Assembly: GCF_039537875.1 (NCBI RefSeq)
Contig: NZ_BAABBI010000006.1
Span: forward strand, 9,317-73,316
Origin: Corallibacter vietnamensis
Lineage (GTDB): Bacteria; Bacteroidota; Bacteroidia; Flavobacteriales; Flavobacteriaceae
Reading direction: 5' to 3'
DNA: 64,000 nt
The notes below the pieces were generated by a model. It made no database searches and was not told the DNA's origin. It saw only the letters and a list, made by a program, of their open reading frames with translations. Below are positions 36,302 through 46,050 of this stretch, piece after piece (positions within the stretch are counted from its first letter, which is position 1; each line of letters begins with the position of its first letter). A program made the position numbers and the translations under genes.

Positions 36302-37663
36302 TTAAAAAATAACTGTTTTTATTCGTTTGTTTTTTCTTAAATAGGCTTGTATAATGTGCTGTGAGTCCCTGTTGTTTTCCATAGGTGTAATTATAGATTC
36401 TAGAACGTCGCTGTTGGTTATTTGATAATTTAAGTCAAAAAAACCAAGTCCTTTAAAAATACCATTTTTAATTAAAATAGCGCTGCGTTCATCAATATCT
36501 CTGCCTTTGTCAATAATAATCATATTTAGGTTTGAGTAGCTGTTTTTTTGAATAAGCGACTCCACACGACTATTGTATGACTCTGTTGTTTCTTGTTGTA
36601 TACAAGCGCCTTCGCATTGTTTTATAGTGTAATTAAAGCAGTTTGTTTTAGTAGGATAAAGCCCTGTCAATTTTTGGCATAAATTATAGTCTTCTACAGC
36701 TTTGTGCATAAAACTTTTAGCGCTTTGTCTGTTACTGAATGTTGTTATAGCTGTTTTTCTACCATCAGCTTTATCAATTTTTAGGTTGATATATCCATTG
36801 TCATCTACAAAGCTATATAGGGCATAGGTGAAAATAGTTCTACGTAAAGCTCTATTAAATAAAGGCTTGTTCTTTTTTATTTCTTGGTTTTCTTTTAAAA
36901 GTGCTACAAGTTCACTGCCTGTTTTTTCGTAAGTAACAGAAGCAGTTTGTAATTGAATTTTTTTTGATTTTGGGCTGGTACTGCTAAAATGTTGACTTAT
37001 TCTATTTTTAATATTATTGCTTTTTCCAATGTAAATAATATCGCCTTTATCATTATGAATGTAATATACTCCAGTTTCATTAGGCAGCTCATTTATAATC
37101 TGTTTCAAGTTGGGCTCCATTTGAAACTTTGGTTCGGCACGCACTGCGTCTTTTATAATATGCTTTTCTAAGTCTTTATTTAGTAGCATTTTAAAAAGCT
37201 TTACAGTTGCCATTGCGTCACCAGATGCACGATGTCTATCTGTTACAGGAATTCCTAAAGCTCTAGCTAGCTTACCCAAACTGTAGGACGGTTGTCCAGG
37301 AATTAATGATTTAGAAAGCTCTACAGTACAAATGGTTTTACGTTTGTATCCAAAACCAAGTCTTTTAAATTCGGTTCGTAAAATACGATAATCAAATTGG
37401 GCATTATGAGCAACTAAAATACAGTCTTCAGTAATTTCAACTATGCGTTTGGCAACCTCATAAAATTTTGGAGCATTGCGAAGCATATTGTTGTTAATCC
37501 CTGTAAGATTTACAACAAAAGGTTGAATATCTCTTTCTGGGTTAACAAGACTTATAAACTGATCTACAACTTTATGACCATCAAATTTATAAATGGCGAT
37601 TTCGGTTATTCCTTCTTCATTGTACTTTCCGCCGGTAGTTTCTATGTCTAATATTGCGTAAAT
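36302..37663 (-). CDS. DEDDh exonuclease / GIY-YIG endonuclease fusion, probable ATT start
   Basis: The 453-residue protein read from ATT at 37661-37663 starts (M)YAILDIETTGGKYNEEG. It has a DnaQ-like exonuclease domain with the full catalytic set D6, E8, D91, H144 and D149, then a UvrC-like GIY-YIG domain at about residues 197-275 (GVYYIHNDKGDIIYIGKS). The first ATG (37486) would remove D6 and E8. No ATG, GTG or TTG lies between the upstream in-frame stop (37682-37684, the yggS stop) and D6. The fusion is known in Bacteroidota and is presumed to act in DNA repair. Confidence 0.9.
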   Translation of the reverse strand: MYAILDIETTGGKYNEEGITEIAIYKFDGHKVVDQFISLVNPERDIQPFVVNLTGINNNMLRNAPKFYEVAKRIVEITEDCILVAHNAQFDYRILRTEFKRLGFGYKRKTICTVELSKSLIPGQPSYSLGKLARALGIPVTDRHRASGDAMATVKLFKMLLNKDLEKHIIKDAVRAEPKFQMEPNLKQIINELPNETGVYYIHNDKGDIIYIGKSNNIKNRISQHFSSTSPKSKKIQLQTASVTYEKTGSELVALLKENQEIKKNKPLFNRALRRTIFTYALYSFVDDNGYINLKIDKADGRKTAITTFSNRQSAKSFMHKAVEDYNLCQKLTGLYPTKTNCFNYTIKQCEGACIQQETTESYNSRVESLIQKNSYSNLNMIIIDKGRDIDERSAILIKNGIFKGLGFFDLNYQITNSDVLESIITPMENNRDSQHIIQAYLRKNKRIKTVIF

Positions 37664-37681
37664 AAGTCGTTGTATGTTATA

Positions 37682-38341
37682 TTAATTATAATTTCTTGAG
37701 CCAAATATACTGCTTCCTACTCTAATCATTGTACTTCCACTAGCTATTGCTGTCTGGTAGTCACCACTCATACCCATACTTATGGTTTTAAAGTTAGGGT
37801 ATTGTTTGTGTAATGTATCAAAAATATTTTTTAAAGTAAGAAATTCATTCTCAATTTGTGAAGTGTTATCAGTAAATGTAGCCATTCCCATTACACCAGT
37901 AATTTGCACGTTTTTTAGATTATTGAATGCTTCAGATTGTAGTAATTGCATAGCATCTTTTTCAGACATACCAAATTTACTCTCTTCTTTAGCGATTTTA
38001 ATTTGAAGTAAGCAATTAATAGTTCTGCTGTTTTTTTTAGCCTCTTTATCAATCTCTTTAAGTAGTTTAAAGCTGTCTACACCATGTATTAAGGAAACAA
38101 AAGGCGCCATGTATTTTACTTTATTTCGCTGTACATGACCTATCATATGCCACTGAATATCTTTAGGTAGCGCTTCATATTTGTCAACCATTTCTTGGAT
38201 TTTGTTTTCACCAAAAACACGCTGACCAGCTTCGTAAGCCTCAATAATATCAGTATTAGGTTTTGTTTTTGAAACAGCTACAAGCGTAACATGTTGAGGT
38301 ATTTGTGATTGAATTTTATGAAGGTTTTGTTTTATACTCAT
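37682..38341 (-). CDS. YggS-family pyridoxal phosphate homeostasis protein
   Basis: The 219-residue TIM-barrel protein has the PLP-lysine segment VTLVAVSKTKPN near residue 25, FGENKIQEM, WHMIGHVQRNKVKYM, and the phosphate-binding SMGMSGDYQTAI and RVGSSIFGSRNY at the end. The family buffers pyridoxal phosphate and has no known catalysis. Its stop is in frame with the following exonuclease gene, which appears to start 18 nt later. Confidence 0.95.
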   Translation of the reverse strand: MSIKQNLHKIQSQIPQHVTLVAVSKTKPNTDIIEAYEAGQRVFGENKIQEMVDKYEALPKDIQWHMIGHVQRNKVKYMAPFVSLIHGVDSFKLLKEIDKEAKKNSRTINCLLQIKIAKEESKFGMSEKDAMQLLQSEAFNNLKNVQITGVMGMATFTDNTSQIENEFLTLKNIFDTLHKQYPNFKTISMGMSGDYQTAIASGSTMIRVGSSIFGSRNYN

Positions 38342-38417
38342 TTAGTATTTTTGTTTTAAGCTTTTTATTAAGTATTATCAATACTATCAGCATTGGAGTT
38401 GCTAACAGGTGGTTTTG

Positions 38418-39656
38418 TTAAAACTCGTAAATGGTTACACCACTGCGAAGTTTGGGCTCTATATAGGTGCTTTTAGGAGGCATTTTTAAACCATCGTCAG
38501 CAATGTTTTTCATTTGCTCAATAGTTGCGGGAACCATACCAAAACCAACAGTAAACTCACCACTATCAACAGCACTTTTTATATTTACAATATCATTTTT
38601 ACCATTACTATACTCAATTCTTATGTCGTTTCGTAAGTCATCAATACCTAAAATAGGTTGTAAAATGGTTTTGTAAAGCAATTGAGCATCAAGGCCATCA
38701 AGTGATGTTTCTATGTTATAAACCGTTTTTCGTAAATATAGCGAATAAAAATCGCCATCTAAATACATGCTAAAATGATTTTTTTTAGAAGGTTTATAAG
38801 GTGTTTTTCCTCGGTTTTCAATACGGTAAAAAGTGTCTAATTGAATCAAAAACTCTTCTTTACTTAAGCCATTTAATCCTTTTACAAGTCGGTTAAACTC
38901 ATGAATTTTTAAATCAGATTCAGGAATTAAATAGCTCATGAAAAAATTATAGTCTTCGTCACCTTGATGATCAGGGTTGGCGTCTTTTAAATCTTTGTAA
39001 AGTAAATAGGATGATGCAGACCTGTGGTGTCCATCGGCTATGTAAATGGCCGGCATGTTTTTAAATTCCTCTTGAATACTTTTTATGGTTTTAGGAGTAT
39101 CTACCAACCACAAGTAGTGTGTATCTCTATAAGTTGTTGTAAACTCAAATTCAGCACGCTTTTCTTGAGCTTCTTTGATGATTGTTTCAATAACGTTATT
39201 GTCAGGATAGGTAAGTAGTACAGGTTCAGCATTAAACCCTACCGTTTTTAAATAATCTTTAAAAACTACTTCTTTATATGCAATGGTATCTTCATGCTTT
39301 TTTATAGCATCGTTTTCATAATCTAAAGCGCTTGCAGCAGCAATGATACCATTAAATTCTCTGCCTTCACGATTTACAATTTTATAAACGTAATAACAAG
39401 GAGCATCATCTTGAACAAAAATGCCTTCTTCTTTAAATTCTAAATACCTGTTTTTTACCAAAGAATAACGCGCCTGACCAGAAATTTCTTTATCAAACTT
39501 ATAACCAGGGTTTACAATATGTAAAAAAGAAAATGGATTATCACGTAAGCGTGCTTCGCGCTGTTCCTTTGTGTAGCTTTGGTATGAACGAGCAGCTACA
39601 AGACTTACTTTGTCTCGTGTTGGTCGCACAGCTTTGAAAGGTATAATGTGAGCCAT
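38418..39656 (-). CDS. DUF1015-family protein
   Basis: The 412-residue protein starts MAHIIPFKAVRPTRDKVSLV and carries the family segments PYSFLHIV-like DNPFSFLHIVNPG, YIADGHHRSASSYLLYK and SYLIPESDLKIHEFNRLVKG. DUF1015 members are often encoded near dehydrogenases or serC. Biochemical function is not settled. It is in the same minus-strand run as the hydroxyacyl-CoA dehydrogenase (49 nt upstream) and yggS (76 nt downstream). Confidence 0.9.
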   Translation of the reverse strand: MAHIIPFKAVRPTRDKVSLVAARSYQSYTKEQREARLRDNPFSFLHIVNPGYKFDKEISGQARYSLVKNRYLEFKEEGIFVQDDAPCYYVYKIVNREGREFNGIIAAASALDYENDAIKKHEDTIAYKEVVFKDYLKTVGFNAEPVLLTYPDNNVIETIIKEAQEKRAEFEFTTTYRDTHYLWLVDTPKTIKSIQEEFKNMPAIYIADGHHRSASSYLLYKDLKDANPDHQGDEDYNFFMSYLIPESDLKIHEFNRLVKGLNGLSKEEFLIQLDTFYRIENRGKTPYKPSKKNHFSMYLDGDFYSLYLRKTVYNIETSLDGLDAQLLYKTILQPILGIDDLRNDIRIEYSNGKNDIVNIKSAVDSGEFTVGFGMVPATIEQMKNIADDGLKMPPKSTYIEPKLRSGVTIYEF

Positions 39657-39705
39657 TTTCTTTTTTTATTACTTTAAAAAACAGTGAATCTGTTTTTTAA
39701 AATTA

Positions 39706-40608
39706 TTAGTTTGAGAATTGTTTAGAAATTTTTTCGGCCTTTCTGCTTTCAGAATAATCATAAAAACCTTCGCCTGATTTTACACCTAGTTTTCCAGCTC
39801 TTACCATATTTACTAATAGTGGACAAGGTGCATATTTAGGGTTTTTAAAGCCATCATACATGACGTTTAATATCGATAAGCAAACATCTAAACCAATAAA
39901 ATCTGCTAATTGTAATGGTCCCATAGGGTGAGCCATACCTAGTTTCATTACCGTGTCTATTTCTTGTACACCAGCAACACCGTTGTATAATGTTTCTATA
40001 GACTCATTTATCATAGGCATTAAGATACGGTTTGCCACAAAACCAGGGTAATCATTTACTTCTACAGGAATTTTTCCAAGTGTTTTAGAAAGTTCCATAA
40101 TAGTACTCGTTACTGCATCAGTAGTATTATAACCTCGAATTATTTCTACTAGTTTCATAATTGGCACAGGATTCATAAAGTGCATTCCAATTACTTTTTC
40201 TGGTCTTGAAGTTACAGCTGCAATTTGTGTTATAGAAATTGATGATGTATTTGTTGCTAAAATTGTTTCGTCAGAGCAAACTTCATCCAATTGCTTAAAA
40301 ATATTCAGTTTTAAATCGATATTTTCAGTTGCTGCTTCTACTACTAAACTAACATTTTTAACACCGTCTTCTAGTTTTGTATGAGTGGTTATATTACTTA
40401 AAGTAGCTTGCTTGTCAGCTTCAGTAATTTTTTCTTTGGCAACCATTCTGTCTAAATTTTTAGCAATGGTATCCATACCTCTTTTTAAAGAAGCTTCACT
40501 TATATCTATTAATTGTACTTGAAATCCACTCTGAGCAAAGGTATGAGCAATACCATTTCCCATTGTGCCAGCTCCAATTACTGCAACATTTTTCATATTA
40601 ATTTTCAT
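39706..40608 (-). CDS. 3-hydroxybutyryl-CoA dehydrogenase
   Basis: The 300-residue NAD-dependent enzyme has the Rossmann motif VAVIGAGTMGNGIAHTFAQSG, the segment GMHFMNPVPIMKLVEII and the catalytic His in that motif, then PGFVANRILMPMINESI and MKLGMAHPMGPLQLADFIGLD. An alternative ATG at 40596 starts MKNVAVIG and may be the true start. It acts on 3-hydroxyacyl-CoA in butyrate or fatty-acid metabolism. Confidence 0.94.
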   Translation of the reverse strand: MKINMKNVAVIGAGTMGNGIAHTFAQSGFQVQLIDISEASLKRGMDTIAKNLDRMVAKEKITEADKQATLSNITTHTKLEDGVKNVSLVVEAATENIDLKLNIFKQLDEVCSDETILATNTSSISITQIAAVTSRPEKVIGMHFMNPVPIMKLVEIIRGYNTTDAVTSTIMELSKTLGKIPVEVNDYPGFVANRILMPMINESIETLYNGVAGVQEIDTVMKLGMAHPMGPLQLADFIGLDVCLSILNVMYDGFKNPKYAPCPLLVNMVRAGKLGVKSGEGFYDYSESRKAEKISKQFSN

Positions 40609-40653
40609 GTTTTTTTATTTCTTAAAATAAGAAAATTGTTAATAATTTTAATT

Positions 40654-41613
40654 TTAGAATTGATTGATAATCATTGTAGCAACACGCAAAGCTTCTGTAC
40701 CATCATGTAGTGTTACAATTGGTTTTGTGTTGTTGTTAATAGCGTCAGCAAAAGTTTCTAGCTCGTCTAGAATAGCGTTGTTTCCTGCTACATCCGGATT
40801 ATCAAAATAGATTTGTTTTTTTACGCCTTCAGCATTTTGAAGAATCATATCAAAATCTCCAGGTGTTTCTGGTGCGTCTTTCATTTTTACAACTTCACAT
40901 TTTTTCTCTAAAAAATCTACAGAGATGTATGCATCACGTTGAAAAAAACGTGTTTTTCGCATGTTCTTTAATGATATTCTACTGGCTGTAAGGTTTGCTA
41001 CGCAACCATTTTCAAATTCAATTCGTGCGTTAGCAATATCAGGTGTGTCACTGATTACAGAAACGCCACTAGCTGAAACGTGTTTTACTTTAGATTTCAC
41101 AACGCTTAATATGATATCAATATCATGAATCATTAAATCTAAAACCACAGGAACATCAGTGCCTCTAGGGTTGAACTCGGCTAGCCTATGTGTTTCTATA
41201 AACATAGGGTTTTCAATTTTGTCCTTCACCGCTGTAAACGCAGGATTAAACCGTTCTACATGACCAACTTGACCGCGTATGTTATGTTCGGCTAGTAGTT
41301 CTCTAATGTGTTCTGCTTCTTCAACAGTGTTTGTGATAGGCTTTTCAATAAAAATATGTTTTCCTTTTGCAATGGCTTGTTTAGCACAATCATAATGCGA
41401 TAATGTAGGTGTTACAATATCTACCATATCAACAGCATCAATCAATGCTTCAATTGAGTTAAAGTATTTAAAGCCAAACTCGGCTTCTACCTTTTTAGCA
41501 TTAGCTTCATCAGCATCATAAAATCCGACAAGCTCATATTTTTCAGATTGATTAAGTAATCTTAAATGAATTTTTCCAAGATGCCCAGCACCAAGAACTC
41601 CAGCTTTTAGCAT
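40654..41613 (-). CDS. Gfo/Idh/MocA-family oxidoreductase
   Basis: The protein has 319 residues from ATG 41613 (MLKAGVLGAGHLGKIHLRLL); the frame is open to 41649, but the nucleotide-binding motif should be at the very N-terminus. GVLGAGHLGKIH is the NAD(P) site and FIEKPITNTVEEA the family EKP motif. The C-terminal domain contains NLTASRISLKNMRKTRFF. The substrate is unknown. It is the first gene of a seven-gene operon ending with miaA. Confidence 0.92.
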   Translation of the reverse strand: MLKAGVLGAGHLGKIHLRLLNQSEKYELVGFYDADEANAKKVEAEFGFKYFNSIEALIDAVDMVDIVTPTLSHYDCAKQAIAKGKHIFIEKPITNTVEEAEHIRELLAEHNIRGQVGHVERFNPAFTAVKDKIENPMFIETHRLAEFNPRGTDVPVVLDLMIHDIDIILSVVKSKVKHVSASGVSVISDTPDIANARIEFENGCVANLTASRISLKNMRKTRFFQRDAYISVDFLEKKCEVVKMKDAPETPGDFDMILQNAEGVKKQIYFDNPDVAGNNAILDELETFADAINNNTKPIVTLHDGTEALRVATMIINQF

Positions 41614-41771
41614 GTTATTTACGTTTTCAACAAAAATAAGATTTTTCACTATTTATTGGTGTGAAATTATTAATAAAATGTTGTAAATTATAGAGGAATG
41701 ATAATTGTTGAAAGATTAATTTTTAGCTTCAGAATCTTTGAATTATTTTAGCTCTGAAAACCTGACTAACA

Positions 41772-42413
41772 TTGAAAGATACGTTTAAACACCGCGGATT
41801 AAGGCAAAAGCTTGTTGAAGTTGTTAAAGCAAAGGGCATTACAGATGATAATGTTTTAAAGACGATAGGAAATATTCCTAGACATTTGTTTATGGACTCT
41901 AGTTTTTTAGATCATGCATATCAAGATAAAGCATTTCCTATTGCTGCTGATCAAACTATTTCGCAACCATACACGGTAGCTTTTCAGTCTGAATTACTAC
42001 AAATTACACCTGGAGACAAAATTCTAGAAATAGGAACAGGTAGTGGTTATCAAACTGCGGTATTATGTGAGCTTGGCGCTAAAGTTTATAGTATTGAGCG
42101 CCAGCATGAGCTGTTTAAAAAAACAAGTAAATTTCTTCCTAAACTAGGTTACAGACCCAAGAAACTCATTTTTGGAGATGGCTACATTGGGCTTAAAGAA
42201 GAAGCGCCTTTTAAAGGTATTATTGTAACTGCAGGAGCGCCATTTGTGCCTAAAGCGTTATTAGCACAGTTAGAAATAGGAGGAAGGCTTGTAATTCCTG
42301 TTGGAGAAAATGTACAAACAATGACGCTTTTTATTAGAAAAGGGCCAAAAGATTTTGAAAAGCATGAGTTTGGAGAATTTAGATTTGTACCCTTATTAGA
42401 GGATAAAAACTAA
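41772..42413 (+). CDS. pcm: protein-L-isoaspartate O-methyltransferase
   Basis: The 213-residue protein starts at TTG. It repairs isoaspartyl damage in proteins. Visible are IPRHLFMDSSFLDHAYQD, the substrate segment TISQPYTVAFQSELLQ, SAM motif I ILEIGTGSGYQTAVL, and GGRLVIPVGENVQTMTLF. It is divergent from the Gfo/Idh operon, and its stop overlaps the convergent DUF1648 gene by 4 bp. Confidence 0.95.
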   Translation: MKDTFKHRGLRQKLVEVVKAKGITDDNVLKTIGNIPRHLFMDSSFLDHAYQDKAFPIAADQTISQPYTVAFQSELLQITPGDKILEIGTGSGYQTAVLCELGAKVYSIERQHELFKKTSKFLPKLGYRPKKLIFGDGYIGLKEEAPFKGIIVTAGAPFVPKALLAQLEIGGRLVIPVGENVQTMTLFIRKGPKDFEKHEFGEFRFVPLLEDKN

Positions 42414-42928
42414 TTTTTTTGTTTTCTTATTGTAAGTACAACTTGTATTATTGGAACAACCACCATTGCTAGAAGAATACAGTTTAATACATAGTGAGAT
42501 ATTAGGCTAAAACCACTTTCACTGTTAATAGATACGCGGACAATCTCATAATTAATGATTAAGAATAATGATGCAACACCAATATTCATATAAGTCATCA
42601 TTTTTATAGCCGATTTATATTGCTTTTCGGCATTTTCTGGTGTAATTTTTACAGGATAATTAAATTGATGCGGGTATCGCATCAGTTTATACATTCCAAA
42701 AGTTAGTACAAACCCTAATATGGTTAAAAACCAAATAGAATTTTTTTCAGCATAATTTGTGACTTCTCCAGAAAAATTAAAATGGACAGGTACTTGGGCT
42801 GGTAACGAGTTGTAGTTGATTAATGTGTAAACCAAACCAATACCTAAAAGTATAAAGGGTGTGAGTTGCAAAAACTTATCTTGTACACTTTTTTCTATAT
42901 CTATTTTTGGTCTATCATCATGAAACAT
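42410..42928 (-). CDS. DUF1648-domain membrane protein
   Basis: The 172-residue protein has four predicted membrane helices. The segment NYNSLPAQVPVHFNFSGEVTNYAEK (residues about 44-68) is the DUF1648 signature, seen also in SdpI-like proteins. Function is unknown. It starts 2 nt after the stop of the upstream secreted-protein gene on the same strand, so the two are probably one transcript. Confidence 0.82.
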   Translation of the reverse strand: MFHDDRPKIDIEKSVQDKFLQLTPFILLGIGLVYTLINYNSLPAQVPVHFNFSGEVTNYAEKNSIWFLTILGFVLTFGMYKLMRYPHQFNYPVKITPENAEKQYKSAIKMMTYMNIGVASLFLIINYEIVRVSINSESGFSLISHYVLNCILLAMVVVPIIQVVLTIRKQKN

Positions 42929-42930
42929 AA

Positions 42931-43482
42931 TTACTCTTTTGGTGGTAAATACGCCTGTGGAATAGGATTGTTTTCAGTTTCTTGAGTCCAATATACATTT
43001 ATTATCCACCAACGGTAACCATCATTTAAAAGTTGAATACTGTTAATGCCTCTCATAAAAGGCGTATCATCTTCTTTGTTTTTATAAGCTTCGTAAGTAC
43101 TGAAAACTTGAGCTATATTTCCAAATGTGTTAGTAACTCTATGAATTTCTCTTTCATGAAATCCGTTTTCTTCAAGCCAGGTTCCAGAAGTACTTACATA
43201 ATCTCTTGGCGACATGTAGCGCACATGAAGTAGGGGGTCTTTAGGTTTTTTTCCGGCAGGAATAAGCTTAGCATCTTCTTTAAAAAGGTGTTGAAACAGA
43301 CTCCAATCTCTCTCAAAACCTCTGTCTCCTGAAATTACATTATATAAAGATGTGACAATAGCATCAATACTTTCTACATTTTTAGAGTAATCTATTTCTT
43401 CAATATCTGTTTCGGTGTCTTGCGCCCAAAATGATTGTGTACTGCTTATTAAAATAAAAAGTATATATAATGTTTTTCTCAT
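42931..43482 (-). CDS. exported NTF2/SnoaL-like protein
   Basis: The 183-residue protein has a signal peptide (MRKTLYILFILISSTQSFWA). The mature part has the pattern of a cystatin-like NTF2 fold: VTSLYNVISGDRGFERDWSLF, then FHEREIHRVTNTFGNIAQVFSTYEAY and RWWIINVYWTQE at the end. The ligand or substrate is unknown. It lies directly downstream of the DUF5686 gene and upstream of the DUF1648 gene. Confidence 0.75.
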   Translation of the reverse strand: MRKTLYILFILISSTQSFWAQDTETDIEEIDYSKNVESIDAIVTSLYNVISGDRGFERDWSLFQHLFKEDAKLIPAGKKPKDPLLHVRYMSPRDYVSTSGTWLEENGFHEREIHRVTNTFGNIAQVFSTYEAYKNKEDDTPFMRGINSIQLLNDGYRWWIINVYWTQETENNPIPQAYLPPKE

Positions 43483-43506
43483 GCGTTAGTTTTTTATCAA
43501 AAATAA

Positions 43507-45978
43507 CTAATTAAGAAGTTTTATGCCAAAAATAATAGCATCACTTTGAAAACCGCTTTGATATGATCGAACATAATCTAATCTTAAAAATCTAAAATTG
43601 CCCCAACCTAAATTGTCTAAACCAATAGAGAACTCTTGATAAGGATTTTTTCCATCTACAGAAAGAGCGTGAGCTCCAGCTACCAAGTTAAAATTAAGCT
43701 TATTTAAAAGAGGAATTTTTCCTAAAATAAAGCCTTTAAAATCATGTTCAACATGAAGTTCAGCATAAGATTTATTAGTGCTCATGCTGTAATATGGTAA
43801 GTTGTTAAAAACATTTATATAGCTGCTACCAGAGCCAATTTGTGTTTGATTACCGTTAAAGTGTTTGTAATCTATAAAAGCAATATTATCTGCATTTATA
43901 AAAGTTCCTCCTTTTAGGTTATATTGAAAATATCCTTTGTTTCCTACATCAAACCCTTGGTATATTCGTGCTTTGATTTCATCAAAATTATAGTTTGATA
44001 TTGTTGCTCCAAACCCTTTTTCATAACCAATTAACAAGCTTGGATATTTGTCTGATGATACATTAAATTTTCCATCAGGGTAACTCATGTATTTTTGTCC
44101 GAAATTAATAAACGCATTAATGCCGAGTTTCATAATGTTATGAGATACAAAAGGCGCATTTGTATAAGCTGTTTCGTCTAATGGATTATTACTAGAGTAT
44201 GCTTTGTCAGCTTGAGGAAACCATGCTTGATCTGTGGTGTTAAAAAGTGGTTTTCTAGCTTCGTAAGCAATGGCAGAACCTAAATAAAGACCATTAAATA
44301 GCTCTTGAGAGTAGTCTGCTCTTATGAATTGCTTTTCATATAGCTTCATGTAATTTTCTTCAGCTAGTAGTGAATATGCCGTGTTTATGAGTTTTGAAAT
44401 AGGGTTGCTACCATTAAATTGTTCTACAGAAACACCACCCGAAAGTTTTGCAAACCGTCTGTTTGTGTTGTTAAATTTATAAGATATTGCTCCTGATACT
44501 CGTAATCTTTCGTCACTAAAACCATAGTTTATTTTAGCATTAGCACTAAAGCGTTTGGTGTAATCATCGTAACTTTTGTTAAAGTATAGGTTTATGTCAC
44601 TATTAAAGCCTTGTACGGTATTAAAGCTCAAGTTCTCTAACGGATTTGAATATCCTATATTCCAGTTTTTATAAGAGTTTTGATAATTGTAGCCAAAAAG
44701 GACGTTGGTTAACTTGAATTCATTACGTTCTGCGTCAATGGAATCTAGGTATGTTTCAGATTTCCTTATTGTTTGTATGCTGTCTTTTTTTACATAGTCA
44801 GTCGCTTCTTCAGTAGTTAAAGGAACTGGGCGTTTGTTGTTCCAGAATAAAGAATCTTTTTTATTAGCTTCTTTTTCAAATGATAAAATCTCGCTTGTAA
44901 ATGTTTTTTTGGTAAACTCCGGATGAAAATTATAATTACTATAAACAGCGGTAAAGCGGCCATTTCCAGTTATTCCAAACATGCCATATGAAAAGTCAAT
45001 ATTGTTAGAGATTAAAGCCCAAAGTTTATCAATATCAGAGTAAGAAAAAGTTTGCTTTATGGTAATGGTTTTTGCAGCGGGAATTTGAGCTTGTTCTCCT
45101 GTAACACTCAATTCTAACCCATAAAGTGCCCATTGGTCTTCAACAATGTAAATGGTTCCAGAGAATACTCGATCATTTTCTCGCCTTGGAATTACTGCTA
45201 TTTGATTGATTAAGTGTCCTTGGTCATCATAAAAAACTCCTTCTAGTTTATAGCGGTAGTAATTAAAAGCGTTGCTAGCTATGGGTGATACAATTTGATT
45301 GCCAATTTCTACAGTTGAGTTGTAGATGTTAAAATCAACACTACTAGCGCTATTAAAGCTAAAACCGTTATCATTACCACTCACTTTAGAGGCTATAATA
45401 TGCTCTTTTAATTTATCTGGATATTGGTATGTAAGTTTTGAAATTGTTTCAGATAGATAGATCATTCCACTACGTGTTGAGTCTAAATTACCATCTAAAT
45501 CGCCAATTTCTTGACCAAGTATTTTTTCGGGAACATTTTCAATTTTTATAAAGCCTCTGGAATAAAAATCTGATGTGTAAGTTTTTGTGTTTTCTAGGTT
45601 TTTCTTTCTGTGAGCTATTGCATTTCGTATTATTTTATTAGCTGGGTTTTCGTCAGAATTAATGATTACTTCAGTAAGAGAAATATCTTCGTTTTCAAGC
45701 GTTGCATCTAGCGTAAAAGGAAATGAATTTATAGAGACTGTTTTTTTTAGAGTTTTGTAGCCTATAAATTTAAAAACTATGGTGTAAGTTCCTTTTTCTG
45801 ATATATTTAATTCGTAAATACCATTATCGTTACTAGTAGTACCTGTGTAAGTGTTTTCAATATAAATATTTACAAATGTAAGTGGCTCTCCTTGTGTAGA
45901 TGTTACACTTCCTGTAACTTGAGAAAATAACGTAGTGTTGATTAATACTATAAAAGCGAGTAGTAATAGTTTTTTCAT
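43507..45978 (-). CDS. DUF5686 outer-membrane protein with carboxypeptidase-like plug domain
   Basis: About 823 residues from ATG 45978 (MKKLLLLAFIVLINTTLFSQ); an upstream ATG at 46002 would put extra charged residues before the signal peptide. A CarboxypepD_reg-like beta domain follows (GSVTSTQGEPLTFVNIYIEN, residues 24-100). The remainder is DUF5686, with a likely C-terminal outer-membrane beta-barrel ending FGIKLLN. Bacteroidota have many copies; no transport substrate is known. Confidence 0.88.
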   Translation of the reverse strand: MKKLLLLAFIVLINTTLFSQVTGSVTSTQGEPLTFVNIYIENTYTGTTSNDNGIYELNISEKGTYTIVFKFIGYKTLKKTVSINSFPFTLDATLENEDISLTEVIINSDENPANKIIRNAIAHRKKNLENTKTYTSDFYSRGFIKIENVPEKILGQEIGDLDGNLDSTRSGMIYLSETISKLTYQYPDKLKEHIIASKVSGNDNGFSFNSASSVDFNIYNSTVEIGNQIVSPIASNAFNYYRYKLEGVFYDDQGHLINQIAVIPRRENDRVFSGTIYIVEDQWALYGLELSVTGEQAQIPAAKTITIKQTFSYSDIDKLWALISNNIDFSYGMFGITGNGRFTAVYSNYNFHPEFTKKTFTSEILSFEKEANKKDSLFWNNKRPVPLTTEEATDYVKKDSIQTIRKSETYLDSIDAERNEFKLTNVLFGYNYQNSYKNWNIGYSNPLENLSFNTVQGFNSDINLYFNKSYDDYTKRFSANAKINYGFSDERLRVSGAISYKFNNTNRRFAKLSGGVSVEQFNGSNPISKLINTAYSLLAEENYMKLYEKQFIRADYSQELFNGLYLGSAIAYEARKPLFNTTDQAWFPQADKAYSSNNPLDETAYTNAPFVSHNIMKLGINAFINFGQKYMSYPDGKFNVSSDKYPSLLIGYEKGFGATISNYNFDEIKARIYQGFDVGNKGYFQYNLKGGTFINADNIAFIDYKHFNGNQTQIGSGSSYINVFNNLPYYSMSTNKSYAELHVEHDFKGFILGKIPLLNKLNFNLVAGAHALSVDGKNPYQEFSIGLDNLGWGNFRFLRLDYVRSYQSGFQSDAIIFGIKLLN

Positions 45979-46050
45979 AAATTGATTATTAGCATGTTTC
46001 AAACATAGCTATAATATCAATTACGAATTGTTAGAGATGTCATAAAATTA

